Below are positions 1 to 9,400 of a stretch of 64,000 nt of DNA, piece by piece. The DNA lies in the NCBI RefSeq assembly GCF_006539725.1, contig NZ_BJNO01000017.1, positions 62,001-126,000 on the forward strand, given 5' to 3'. Made by a program: the position numbers and the translations under genes. Source of the DNA: Klebsiella terrigena. GTDB taxonomy: Bacteria; Pseudomonadota; Gammaproteobacteria; Enterobacterales; Enterobacteriaceae. The notes beneath the pieces were generated by a model. The model ran no database searches. It was given only the letters and a program-made list of their open reading frames with translations, and was not told the DNA's origin. The first letter of the stretch is position 1. Each line of letters opens with the position of its first letter.

Positions 1-2
1 AA

Positions 3-572
3 GAGGCTTATAAAGGCACGGCCTATGGGCTGACGCTCGATGAAAAAACGCAGAAAATCTACGTTGGCGGCCGGGATTACATCAACGAGATCGACGCGAA
101 AAAGCAGCAGGTGCTGCGCACCATTGCCCTCAAGAACACGCAGCCGCGGCTTCCCAGCGCGCAGAATCTGGCGGTAGACGCCGACTCCGCCAGGGTCTTT
201 GTCGTCGCCTTCGACCATGACGACCGCAGCGGCCCCCGTGACGGGCTCTATATTTTCGACCTGCGCGACGGCAGGCAGCTGGGCTACGTGCGTACCGGCG
301 CCGGGGCCAACGCGGTAAGGTACAACCCGAAATATAACGAGCTCTACGTCACCAATTTCACCAGCGGCACCCTCAGCGTTGTCGATGCCACAACCTATGC
401 CGTAACCCGTGAATTCCGCACGCCGGTCTATCCAAACCAGATGGTGCTATCGGCAGACGGGGATACTCTGTACGTCGGTATAAAGGAAGGATTCAACCGC
501 GACTGGGATCCTGACGTATTTGTCGAAGGGGCGAAGGAACGCATCCTGCGCATCGATTTGCGCAAATCGTAG
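3..572 (+). CDS. YncE-like YVTN beta-propeller protein, C-terminal part
   Basis: The frame is open from the left edge of the window (E-A-Y-K-G-T at base 3) to the stop at 570-572, so about 189 codons of the C-terminal half are seen. It contains blades of the YVTN beta-propeller type: NELYVTN, TLYVG, GGRDYINEID and the alternating D-A/T-T-Y-A-V strands. E. coli YncE, the closest family member I know, is a periplasmic 353-residue propeller, but the start and any signal peptide lie outside the window, so location and exact identity are inferred. No partner gene is visible. It is followed by a terminator and then gloA, so it forms its own unit. Confidence 0.6.
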   Translation, partial: EAYKGTAYGLTLDEKTQKIYVGGRDYINEIDAKKQQVLRTIALKNTQPRLPSAQNLAVDADSARVFVVAFDHDDRSGPRDGLYIFDLRDGRQLGYVRTGAGANAVRYNPKYNELYVTNFTSGTLSVVDATTYAVTREFRTPVYPNQMVLSADGDTLYVGIKEGFNRDWDPDVFVEGAKERILRIDLRKS

Positions 573-638
573 CCGACCGGCGCACGCTCAGGGCCCGGCG
601 GCCATTCGTTTTTAGCGCATGATGCCTCTTATCGGACG

Positions 639-663
639 GGCGGCCTGAAAAGGCCGCCTTTTT
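639..663 (+). terminator. Rho-independent terminator after the YncE-like gene
   Basis: Perfect 7-bp stem GGCGGCC/GGCCGCC with a TGAAAA loop, followed by a run of five T. It lies between the beta-propeller gene and gloA. Confidence 0.85.
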
Positions 664-771
664 ACGTTATAGTGCTCCGGTGCCGGAAACGCCTTGTCCG
701 TTTCTGATGCCATTCTGGCCATTTTCAAATACGACGGCCAACAGGCTGTTGTAAAAAAGGAGTATACAAAC

Positions 772-1179
772 ATGCGCTTACTTCACACCATGCTGCGCGT
801 TGGCGATCTGCAGCGTTCTATCGAGTTTTATACCAACGTGCTCGGCATGAAGCTGCTGCGTACCAGCGAAAACACCGAATATAAATATTCGCTGGCCTTC
901 GTTGGCTACGGCGAGGAGAGCGATACGGCGGTTATCGAGCTGACCTACAACTGGGGCGTGGACAAATACGATCTCGGCAGCGCCTACGGCCATATCGCCC
1001 TGAGCGTGGATAATGCGGCAGAAGCCTGCGAACGTATTCGCCAGAACGGCGGCAACGTCACCCGCGAAGCCGGCCCGGTTAAAGGCGGCACCACGGTTAT
1101 CGCCTTCGTTGAAGATCCGGACGGTTACAAAATCGAGCTGATCGAAGAGAAAGACGCCGGAAAAGGCCTCGGCCACTAA
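772..1179 (+). CDS. gloA: Glyoxalase I (lactoylglutathione lyase)
   Basis: GloA isomerises the hemithioacetal of methylglyoxal and glutathione to S-lactoylglutathione in the cytoplasm. The 135-residue protein has the metal ligands expected of the Ni-dependent enterobacterial enzyme: H5, E56, H74 and E122. The fold is two betaalphabetabetabeta halves ([30 protein letters not shown]...[11 protein letters not shown]). The start at 772 is chosen because AAGGAG precedes it at 757-762. A longer in-frame opening from 694 adds 26 residues with no family match. The gene is monocistronic, followed by rnt as in other enterics (in E. coli lhr lies between rnt and grxD, absent here). Confidence 0.97.
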   Translation: MRLLHTMLRVGDLQRSIEFYTNVLGMKLLRTSENTEYKYSLAFVGYGEESDTAVIELTYNWGVDKYDLGSAYGHIALSVDNAAEACERIRQNGGNVTREAGPVKGGTTVIAFVEDPDGYKIELIEEKDAGKGLGH

Positions 1180-1285
1180 CGGTTTCGGGCGCCGATCGGC
1201 GCCCGCTGTTTTATCCCCTGACTGCTGCAAGGCACGGCAAAATTTGCCATAATGCGCGCTACTTTTTTCCAGTAAAGAGAATCTG

Positions 1286-1933
1286 ATGTCCGAGAACGTT
1301 CAACTTAATGGTCTGTGCGACCGTTTTCGCGGTTTTTATCCTGTGGTTATCGATGTCGAAACCGCCGGGTTCAATGCCAAAACCGACGCCCTGCTTGAGA
1401 TCGCTGCCATTACCTTGAAAATGGATGAGCAGGGTTGGTTGATGCCGGACGAAACGCTGCATTTTCATGTTGAACCTTTCGAGGGTGCAAACCTGCAGCC
1501 CGAAGCGCTGGCATTTAACGGCATCAACCCTAACGACCCTGAACGCGGCGCGGTGAGCGAGTACGACGCGCTGCACGCTATTTTCAAAATGGTCCGCAAA
1601 GGGATGAAGGACAGCGATTGTAATCGCGCCATCATGGTGGCGCACAACGCCACGTTCGATCTCAGCTTTACCATGGCTGCCGCCGAGCGCGCCGGGCTAA
1701 AACGCAATCCTTTCCACCCTTTCGTCACCTTTGATACCGCCGCACTGAGCGGACTGGCGCTCGGTCAAACCGTGCTGTCCAAAGCCTGCCTCGCCGCCGG
1801 TATGGAGTTTGATGGTACCAAGGCGCACTCTGCGCTGTACGATACCGACCAGACTGCCCAGCTGTTCTGCGAGATAGTTAACCGCTGGAAACGCCTTGGC
1901 GGATGGCCGCTGCCGGTGCCTGAAGCGGAATAA
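1286..1933 (+). CDS. rnt: Ribonuclease T
   Basis: RNase T is a homodimeric 3'-5' exoribonuclease of the DEDDh family that trims tRNA CCA ends, 5S and 23S rRNA, and also acts on single-stranded DNA ends. The 215-residue protein has Exo [12 protein letters not shown] (D23, E25), an Exo II region [10 protein letters not shown], and Exo [11 protein letters not shown] carrying the catalytic His and last Asp. Its length equals the E. coli enzyme. The start has an AAAGAGAA element upstream (about 1273-1281). It ends 53 bp before the convergent grxD and shares a bidirectional terminator with it. Confidence 0.97.
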   Translation: MSENVQLNGLCDRFRGFYPVVIDVETAGFNAKTDALLEIAAITLKMDEQGWLMPDETLHFHVEPFEGANLQPEALAFNGINPNDPERGAVSEYDALHAIFKMVRKGMKDSDCNRAIMVAHNATFDLSFTMAAAERAGLKRNPFHPFVTFDTAALSGLALGQTVLSKACLAAGMEFDGTKAHSALYDTDQTAQLFCEIVNRWKRLGGWPLPVPEAE

Positions 1934-1940
1934 GAGACAA

Positions 1941-1972
1941 AAAAAAGCGACTTCATCGGAAGTCGCTTTTTT
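1941..1972. terminator. Bidirectional terminator between rnt and grxD
   Basis: Hairpin AGCGACTT/AAGTCGCT flanked by an A-run on the left and a T-run on the right, so it can terminate transcription from both convergent genes. Confidence 0.9.
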
Positions 1973-1985
1973 ACGGGTAGCAAAA

Positions 1986-2333
1986 TTATTCTGCTTTCGG
2001 CTCGTCAGTTTTATACTTCGCCGCCGTTTCTTTGATCAGCTGCTGTAGTTCACCACGCTGATACATTTCAATCACGATGTCGCAACCGCCAACCAGCTCG
2101 CCATCAACCCACAGCTGCGGGAAGGTCGGCCAGTTTGCATACTTCGGCAGCTCAGCGCGGATGTCCGGGTTCTGCAGGATATCTACGTAGGCAAAGCGTT
2201 CGCCGCACGCGGAGAGCGCCTGCACGGTCTGAGCGGAAAAGCCGCAGCTTGGCAGTTTTGGCGATCCTTTCATGTACAGCAGGATCGGGTTTTCAGCGAT
2301 TTGACGTTCGATTTTTTCTACGGTAGTGCTCAT
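1986..2333 (-). CDS. grxD: Monothiol glutaredoxin GrxD (Grx4)
   Basis: Grx4 is a cytosolic monothiol glutaredoxin that binds a [2Fe-2S] cluster with glutathione and delivers or stores Fe-S clusters with BolA partners. The 115-residue protein shows the CGFS active site (SPKLPSCGFSAQTVQ) and the WPTFPQLWVDGELVGGCDI glutathione-binding segment. I chose the ATG at 2333 rather than the one at 2339: GGAA at 2342-2345 is 8 bases from 2333 but only 2 from 2339, and the protein then begins MSTTVEKIERQ as in E. coli. The next gene on this side in E. coli is mepH; here a 23-kb insertion separates them. Confidence 0.97.
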   Translation of the reverse strand: MSTTVEKIERQIAENPILLYMKGSPKLPSCGFSAQTVQALSACGERFAYVDILQNPDIRAELPKYANWPTFPQLWVDGELVGGCDIVIEMYQRGELQQLIKETAAKYKTDEPKAE

Positions 2334-2554
2334 TGTCATGCTTCCTTAACTTCTATACGGCAGTAATTTGTCATTGTAGCGTCCTGAACGCAGGACAGAT
2401 AATAACATTTTTTTCACTCTCTATATTTTATCTTCTGTGCCCAGAAGTTGCCTTATAAATATGACTTTATCAGCTGGCGCGCCGCCGTGCTGCGCACTTT
2501 CTGTACAAGTCGGTCAATGTCTGCCATATTTTTTTGCAATTGTTAATCAAACGA

Positions 2555-2571
2555 CACTTTAGATACAAAAG
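2555..2571. repeat. Candidate attL: 17-bp direct repeat
   Basis: CACTTTAGATACAAAAG occurs here and again, in the same orientation, at 25756-25772. The right copy lies 73 bp beyond the stop of the integrase fragment, the position of the att core relative to int in lambdoid phages. The two copies bracket exactly the material that separates grxD from mepH. The flanks of the copies differ (ACGA/TGAA versus TATG/AGTA), so identity stops sharply at 17 bp. Confidence 0.75.
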
Positions 2572-2731
2572 TGAAAACAAAACACATAATACGCATATAA
2601 ATCATAATGTTATAATAATAATAGATTAAAAAATACACTGCAGTTCACCACATTGCACCACAAATCCAGTCACTATTTATCAATAACTTAAGACCCTTTT
2701 GTGACCTGCCTACAGCAGCATTTTCCCTGCC

Positions 2732-2983
2732 GTGCCTCTTAGTTACGCCACAAAGCCATCAGTATCAAATCGGATAGTGACTACAACCGCCGACCAAGAG
2801 CTGATCGATATTCACGACCGCGGGCCGCTCGTACTGGTTCCAGAAGCCGCTCGTGAATGGATGAGACAGGATATTGGAGGTAAGGAAGCCGGGGAGATTG
2901 CCGCCGATGGAATTGTGTCTGCAAAACATTTCATCTGGCATACGGTATCGCGCACAGTTAGTAATATGAAAGACCAAAGCTGA
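2732..2983 (+). pseudogene. yedK: Remnant of yedK (SRAP-type SOS response-associated peptidase)
   Basis: The reading frame matches the C-terminal third of YedK: IVTTTADQELIDIHDRGPLV, then PEAAREWMRQDIGGKEAGEI, then a WHTVSRTVSNMKDQ ending. YedK/HMCES forms a DNA-protein crosslink at abasic sites through its Cys2, but the catalytic N terminus is not present here. The first roughly ten codons (from a GTG at 2732) do not fit the family, and the last residues after NMKDQ are also missing. It is a broken fragment close to attL. Lambdoid prophages often carry SOS genes near this end, so it may be phage cargo; that is inference. Confidence 0.75.
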
Positions 2984-3145
2984 TTACCTAGCCTTAGATA
3001 AGAACCATAAAAAAAAACTTAAAAACAATGTGTTAAACAATCATTCATGACATAACAAATATAAATAGCAAGCGCCAACATTAAAAAGATTAAATTTTAG
3101 CCAGACATGGTAGACTAAAAAACATTCATTGAAAGGTTAATCATC

Positions 3146-3304
3146 ATGTCATTTCTCGATTACGCAATGAAGCTCATCGGTGGAACGTCCACCGCCACCT
3201 GCCCCATCTGCGGCTTAAAATCCCCCCAGCCTGCATCAAAGATTCGGTTAAAGCAGGCAATGCTATGCCCGGGATGTAAGGCCCTTTTTGTCTCGCCACG
3301 CTAA
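3146..3304 (+). CDS. 52-residue zinc-ribbon miniprotein (YnfU-like)
   Basis: The frame starts with ATG at 3146 after GAAAGG (3131-3136) and encodes 52 residues. It holds two CPxC knuckles, CPIC and CPGC, separated by 18 residues and followed by KALFVSPR, a minimal zinc ribbon. The layout resembles the small YnfU-type zinc-binding proteins of enterics; no function is known to me. The second zinc ribbon at 12449-12625 has the same 18-residue spacing and similar residues (CPVC, CPAC, LLF), so the two are paralogues on either side of the glucan synthase. An AT-rich promoter-like region lies upstream (3000-3130). Confidence 0.7.
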   Translation: MSFLDYAMKLIGGTSTATCPICGLKSPQPASKIRLKQAMLCPGCKALFVSPR

Positions 3305-3438
3305 CCCCTTACGCCGGCTCACGTACAAATCGGTGTTCTATACTGAAATAAAGACCGGCAGCTGTTAAATCCCTGATGCCTTACGCCCATCCTGAGAGAA
3401 CGTTTCTGAACTGATTTCGCAACTGCTCCTGCGCGTTA

Positions 3439-6400
3439 ATGTCGCATCAGAGCAACGCTATGAAAATGAATCCCCGGGCATGGTTTAGCCGCTCCCGTAT
3501 GTCTACGAAAGCCCCTGAACTGGTGCCGTCTCCTGCCAACGACTCAACAAGCGAAAATAGCTTGCGCTCTGAGCTGTTTTCGACGCCTCAGATGGAACGT
3601 TACGGCCAGAAACTGGCGCATACTCATAAGTTGTCGCCGGACAAGCTGCCTTACTATCTTCTTAAACGGCTGGGGGATAATGAGGCTGCGATCACGCAAA
3701 ACTGTTATGCGCTCAATGCCGGGAAAAAATCGAGCATCATGCCCGCGGGTGAGTGGCTGCTTGATAATTACTACCTGATTGAGGAACAAATCCGCATTGT
3801 CCGCCAGCACCTGCCAAAAAGCTTTGGCAAAGGCCTCCCGTCCCTGGCATCGCCTCACCACTGCCCGCGCATTTACGATATTGCATCTAAAGCTATTGCC
3901 CACGGAGACGGGCGCTGGGATGTGGCCAGCCTGACCAGCTATATTGCGGCCTATCAACAGGTGACGCCGCTGACGTTAGGCGAGGTCTGGGCGCTACCGG
4001 GCATGCTGCGTCTGTCTCTAATCGAAAATCTGCGTCGCGTCAGTATGGAAGTAGTAAAAGCCCAGCAAGAGCGCAGCCTGGCAGATACATGGATTACGCG
4101 GATTTTCGAATGTGCCGAGAATACTCCGGCAGACTTAATCATGGTGGTCGCCGACATGGCGCGCGCGCGGCCGCCGCTGAGCAGTGCGTTTGTCGCAGAA
4201 CTGGTACGCCGCCTGCAGGGGCGCGGCAATGCGCTGGCTCTGCCGCTGACCTGGGTGGACCAGCGTCTTGCTGAACAGGGCGTGACAACCGAGGTTCTCA
4301 TTCACCGCTTCAATCAACAGCTTGCGGCCAGCCAGCTTTCCGTCAGCAACAGCATCGCGGGCTTGCGTTTGCTGAGCGAAACGAACTGGGCTGATTTCGC
4401 CGAGGCAATCAGCGTCGTAGAACAGACATTGCGTCTCGATCCTGCCGGCACCTATTCCCGTATGCACTTTGATACCCGGGATCATTACCGCCACGTCATC
4501 GAGATCCTGGCCAGAGACAGTCGTTTCAGCGAGTCAGAGGTAGCCAGCCGAGTACTGGCCCTTTCTGTGGAAAATGCGCCCGGCACGCCGGGGCATCATA
4601 TTGGTTATTATCTGGCCGGTGGAGGCCGCGAGCTGCTGGAAGTACAGCTTTCCGCAGATACCTCAGGGCTGATACGCCTGCGGCATAGTTTCAACAAAAT
4701 CCCCTTGTTGTCATGGCTTGGCAGCCTGAGCCTGCTGACGACAGCGGTGACGGCCGGAGTTTTGCACGAAACCGCGCAGCAGGGAATGGGCTGGATGCTG
4801 ATACTTTTGGCATTGCCGCTTATTTTGGCGGTCAGTCAGTTAATGAACGATTTGTTGAGCGAAGCGACCACTCGCTTTCGAATACCCCGACCGCTGCCGC
4901 GAATGGATTTTTCCGCTGGAATTCCGGCTGATTGCGCGACCCTGGTAGTGGTCCCTTGTATGCTGACAAGTCACGAAAGCATCAGCAAGCTCCTCACCAG
5001 CCTGGAAGTGTGCTGGCTGGGTAATCAGAACGAAAACCTCCGCTTCGCCCTTCTCACCGATTTTGCCGATTCCGCCGTTGAAAAACCGCCAGAAAACAGC
5101 GGGCTGCTCAGACAGGCCATCGCGGAAACTGAGGATCTTAACCGCCGTTATCCAGCCAGCCGCCCACGCTTTTATCTTCTGCACCGACAGCCAGAATGGG
5201 CCCCCACGCAGGAAAAATGGATGGGTTATGAACGCAAACGGGGAAAGCTGGCGTTGCTGAACAACTGGTTGCGCCATCCCGCGGCACAATTTTCCAGCGT
5301 CGCAGATGCGCCAGCGCATCTGTTGCCGGGTCATATTAAATATGTCATCACCCTGGACAGCGATACGGTGTTACCGCGCGACACGGCGCATAAGCTGGTC
5401 GCGACAATGGCGCATCCGCTCAACCTGCCAGAGTATGATCCGCTACGGCAGAGGGTCGTCAAAGGGTACGGCATTTTACAGCCCGGGATGGCGGAGGAAA
5501 TGCCGCGCAACGGACAGGGACGCTATGCCGCCATGCGCAGCAGCGTGCCGGGTAATAATCCCTATTCGATGATGTCTTCAGATATCTATCAGGATCTCTT
5601 CGGCGAAGGATCGTTCGTTGGTAAGGGCATTTATGACGTCGATATCTTTGTCCTGGCCACCGCCAACGCCTGCCCGGAAAATCTGGTCCTCAGCCATGAT
5701 TTACTCGAAGGGTGCTACGCTCGCTCCGGGCTACTCAGTGAAGTTTTACTCTACGAGCAGTACCCGAACAACTATCTGTCAGACGTTGCCCGCCGCACCC
5801 GCTGGATCCGTGGCGACTGGCAGCTGCTTAACTGGCTCAGCCCGTACATCAGAAAGGCGGATGGAACCCGGGATAAAAACCCGCTATCGGCGCTTTCCTG
5901 CTGGAAGTTATTCGACAATTTACGCCGCAGTCTGGTCAGCCCGTCTTTGCTGACGCTTCTTTTTTGCTCCCTGCTGCTGGTCCCCAACCCGCTTTATTGG
6001 CTTGGCGCGCTGGCGCTGGTGTGGTTATTGCCTTCAGCGCTGAGTATCAGCCACGACCTTCTGCATAAACCGCTTCGTCGCCCTTTGCGGCTGCATATTC
6101 CACTCGTCGCGGCCGGGGCGCTGAAACGGTTTTCCCGTATCGGGCTCAATTTTGCGATACTGCCGCATGAGGCCGGATACTCATTGTACGCCATTGCCGT
6201 GACGCTCTGGCGTCTTGGCGTCAGTCAGCGCAATCTCATCCAGTGGACCAGCCACAGCCCCGACGGCCATCAGCCCGGCGTTTCGGTGATTCGTTTTTAT
6301 CGGGCGATGTGGCTGAATGTTGTCGCCGGGGCGGCATTGACGATGATGACTTTTCATTTTTCCCCACGGCTTCTGACTATCGCTCTGCCCGTCGGCGTTC

Positions 6401-9400
6401 TATGGTGTCTGGCCCCCCTGCTGCTGAGCTGGCTAAGCCGCCAGCCTGAACGTAAGGCGATTTCGCTGAACCAGGAACAGAAGCAGCTGCTGCGTCAGAC
6501 GAGTCGCGAAATCTGGGCCTTCTTTGAAACCTTTGCCACGGCAAAAGAGAACTGGCTTCCACCGGACAATTACCAGGAAATACCGCAGCCAACCATCGCA
6601 CATCGCACCTCCCCCACCAATATCGGACTTTCCCTGATGGCCAACCTGACCGCCTGGGATTTTGGCTACCTGCCCGGGGGAGAGGTTTTACAGCGCGTGA
6701 CGATGACTCTCGACTCAATGGATAAAATGGAACACTTCCGGGGCCATCTCTTTAACTGGTATGACACCCGCACGCTCGCGCCCCTCAGCCCACGCTATGT
6801 TTCGAGCGTTGACAGCGGCAATATGGCCGGCCATTTACTAACATTGCGCGAAGGCCTGTCCGCCATGCGTCATCAGCCGGTTTTGAACAGCGAGCAGATC
6901 CTGGCCGGACTGAACGATACGATAATCATTCTGGAAAAACACTGGGGTCAGAACGCGCCAACCGGTCTGCGACTGCTGCGCAAGCACTGCCTGAACGCAG
7001 CGTCGCTGCCTCCGGCGCAGCTGTTCAACGAACTTAAAAAAATGCGCGCCCAGTGTAACCATCTGACGACGCAGTGCGCTCAGGAGAGCAGCCTTGTGGT
7101 GCGCTGGACAGGACACCTTGAGCATCAGCTGGTGCAGCTTTGCCATGAATGGTCGCATTTGCTTGGCTGGATACCTCAGACGTATAGCGAACAGATGCTG
7201 CCGACATTGAGCTGGCTTGCCGGCGCGAGCTATTGCGGCGAAGGAACGCCTCCGGCATCGGCTACGGCGCTGGCCCGCATGCGGCTGAAGATTATCACTG
7301 AACTTGAACAGCGGCTGAACGATCATGCGAGAATGGATTTTGCTTTTCTGTACAGCGAGGCGACCAGCCTGCTCAGCGTCGGCTACAACTGTGATACGAA
7401 CACACCCGATAAAAGCCATTACGATCTTCTGCCGTCTGAAATCCGTCTGACCAGTTTTCTCGCCATCGCGACTAACCAGCTGCCGTTAAAAAGCTGGTAT
7501 GCCCTGGGACGGTTGTTCACCACCATTGACCATGAAACCGCGCTGATGTCGTGGAGCGGTTCGATGTTTGAATACCTGATGCCGAACCTGGTGATGCCCA
7601 CCTGGCCCGGTAGCCTTCTCGATGAAATGAGCCAGTCCGCGGTTAAGCGTCAGATACGCTGGGGCAAAGAGCGTGGGGTGCCGTGGGGGGTATCGGAGTC
7701 CGGTTATCATGCTTTTGATGTTCAGCACAATTATCAGTATCAGGCATTTGGCGTACCGGGCCTCGGTCTGCGGCGAGGACTTGCTGACGATATGGTCATC
7801 GCCCCGTATGCGACACTGCTGGCGCTAACGATCTCTCCGCAGAAAGCCTGCGAGAATCTGCTCAGCCTGGAAAAAAACGGCGCGCGCGGCGAATACGGTT
7901 TTTATGAAGCGCTGGACTATACTCCCTCCCGCCTCGCAACCGGGCAGCTGTATGCCGTCGTGCAGTCCTGGATGGCGCACCATCAGGGGATGGCATTTCA
8001 GGCGCTGGCTCACGTGCTGCTTAACGCCCCGATGACGGAGCGATTCATGTCCAGTACCGTCTTCCGCTCGGCGAGCCTGCTGTTACAGGAGCGCGTGCCG
8101 GATGCGGTCGATCTCTACAGCCCGCGCCGTCATTTCGAATCCCATGAAGGAAGGGTCAAACCCGTTCGCTACGAACCGCGTATTTTCACCGGAGCAGATA
8201 CGCCGGTGCCTGAAGTTCAGCTGTTGTCCAACAGTCATTACCATCTGATGTTGACCCCCGGTGGCGGTGGCTATAGCCGCTGGAACAATATTGCCCTCAC
8301 GCGCTGGCGCAGCGATACGACCCGGGATAACTGGGGAGCATTCTGCTATATCCGCGATTCGCAAACGGGCGAAGTCTGGAGCAATACCTGGCATCCCACC
8401 GGCAAAGACGCCGATAACGGCGACGAGACGATCTTTACCGATGCCGGCGCTGAATACAGGCGTACTTTCGGATCGCTGAGTGTCAGAACCCAGATTGTGG
8501 TCTCCCCGGAAGATGATATTGAACTACGGAGGCTCACGCTGGTACACAGGGGGCGAATGCCGCGCGACCTTGAACTGACAACCTATTCCGAAGTGGTGCT
8601 GGCGTCCGACGCCAGCGATCGGGCCCATCCGGCATTCAGCAATTTATTCATCCAGACCGAGATTAACCCCGATCGTGACGCGATCCTGTGCCATCGCCGC
8701 CCGCGTTCGCTGGACGAACAGAACCCGTGCATGTTTCACATGGTGGTCGTGCATGGCAATAACAGTAAGAGCATCTCGTTTGAAACCGACAGGGCAGCAT
8801 TTATTGGCCGCGGCAGAACCCCTTCAAATGCGCTGACAAGCGTAAAAAAAGGACCGCTCAGCAATACCTCGGGGGCCGTTCTTGATCCGATACTGGCGAT
8901 TCGCCACGCTATCACGCTACTGCCGGGACAGCCCGTCACTATCGATATCGTTTACGGTATCAGCGAAAGCCGCCAGCACAGCCTGGCGTTGCTTGAAAAA
9001 TACAGAGATCACCCCATCGCTGACCGCATCTTTGAACTGGCCTGGTCCCACAGTCTGGTGGTGTTACGCCAGATGAACGCCAGTGAAGATGATGCCACGC
9101 TGTTTAACCGTCTCGCCAGCGCGGTGCTTTACCCCTGTCACGAGCTGCGCGCCGACGGCCAGATTATCAGCCGTAACCGGCGAGGTCAGTCCGGCCTGTG
9201 GGGCTGGGCGATTTCAGGCGATCTGCCGATAGTGCTGTTCAGTATCACCAGCGAAGAGGGTATCGCCTCGGTAACAACACTTATTCAGGCGCACCGATAC
9301 TGGCGCCAGAAAGGGCTGGAGGTCGATTTGGTGATCCTCAATGAGAGCCCTGGCGGTTACCAGCAGGCGCTGCAAAACCAGATTATGGATTTGATTTATG

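Noticed and set aside
778..1230. 150-codon frame antisense to gloA
   Set aside because: Fully inside gloA, which has all catalytic residues; shadow.
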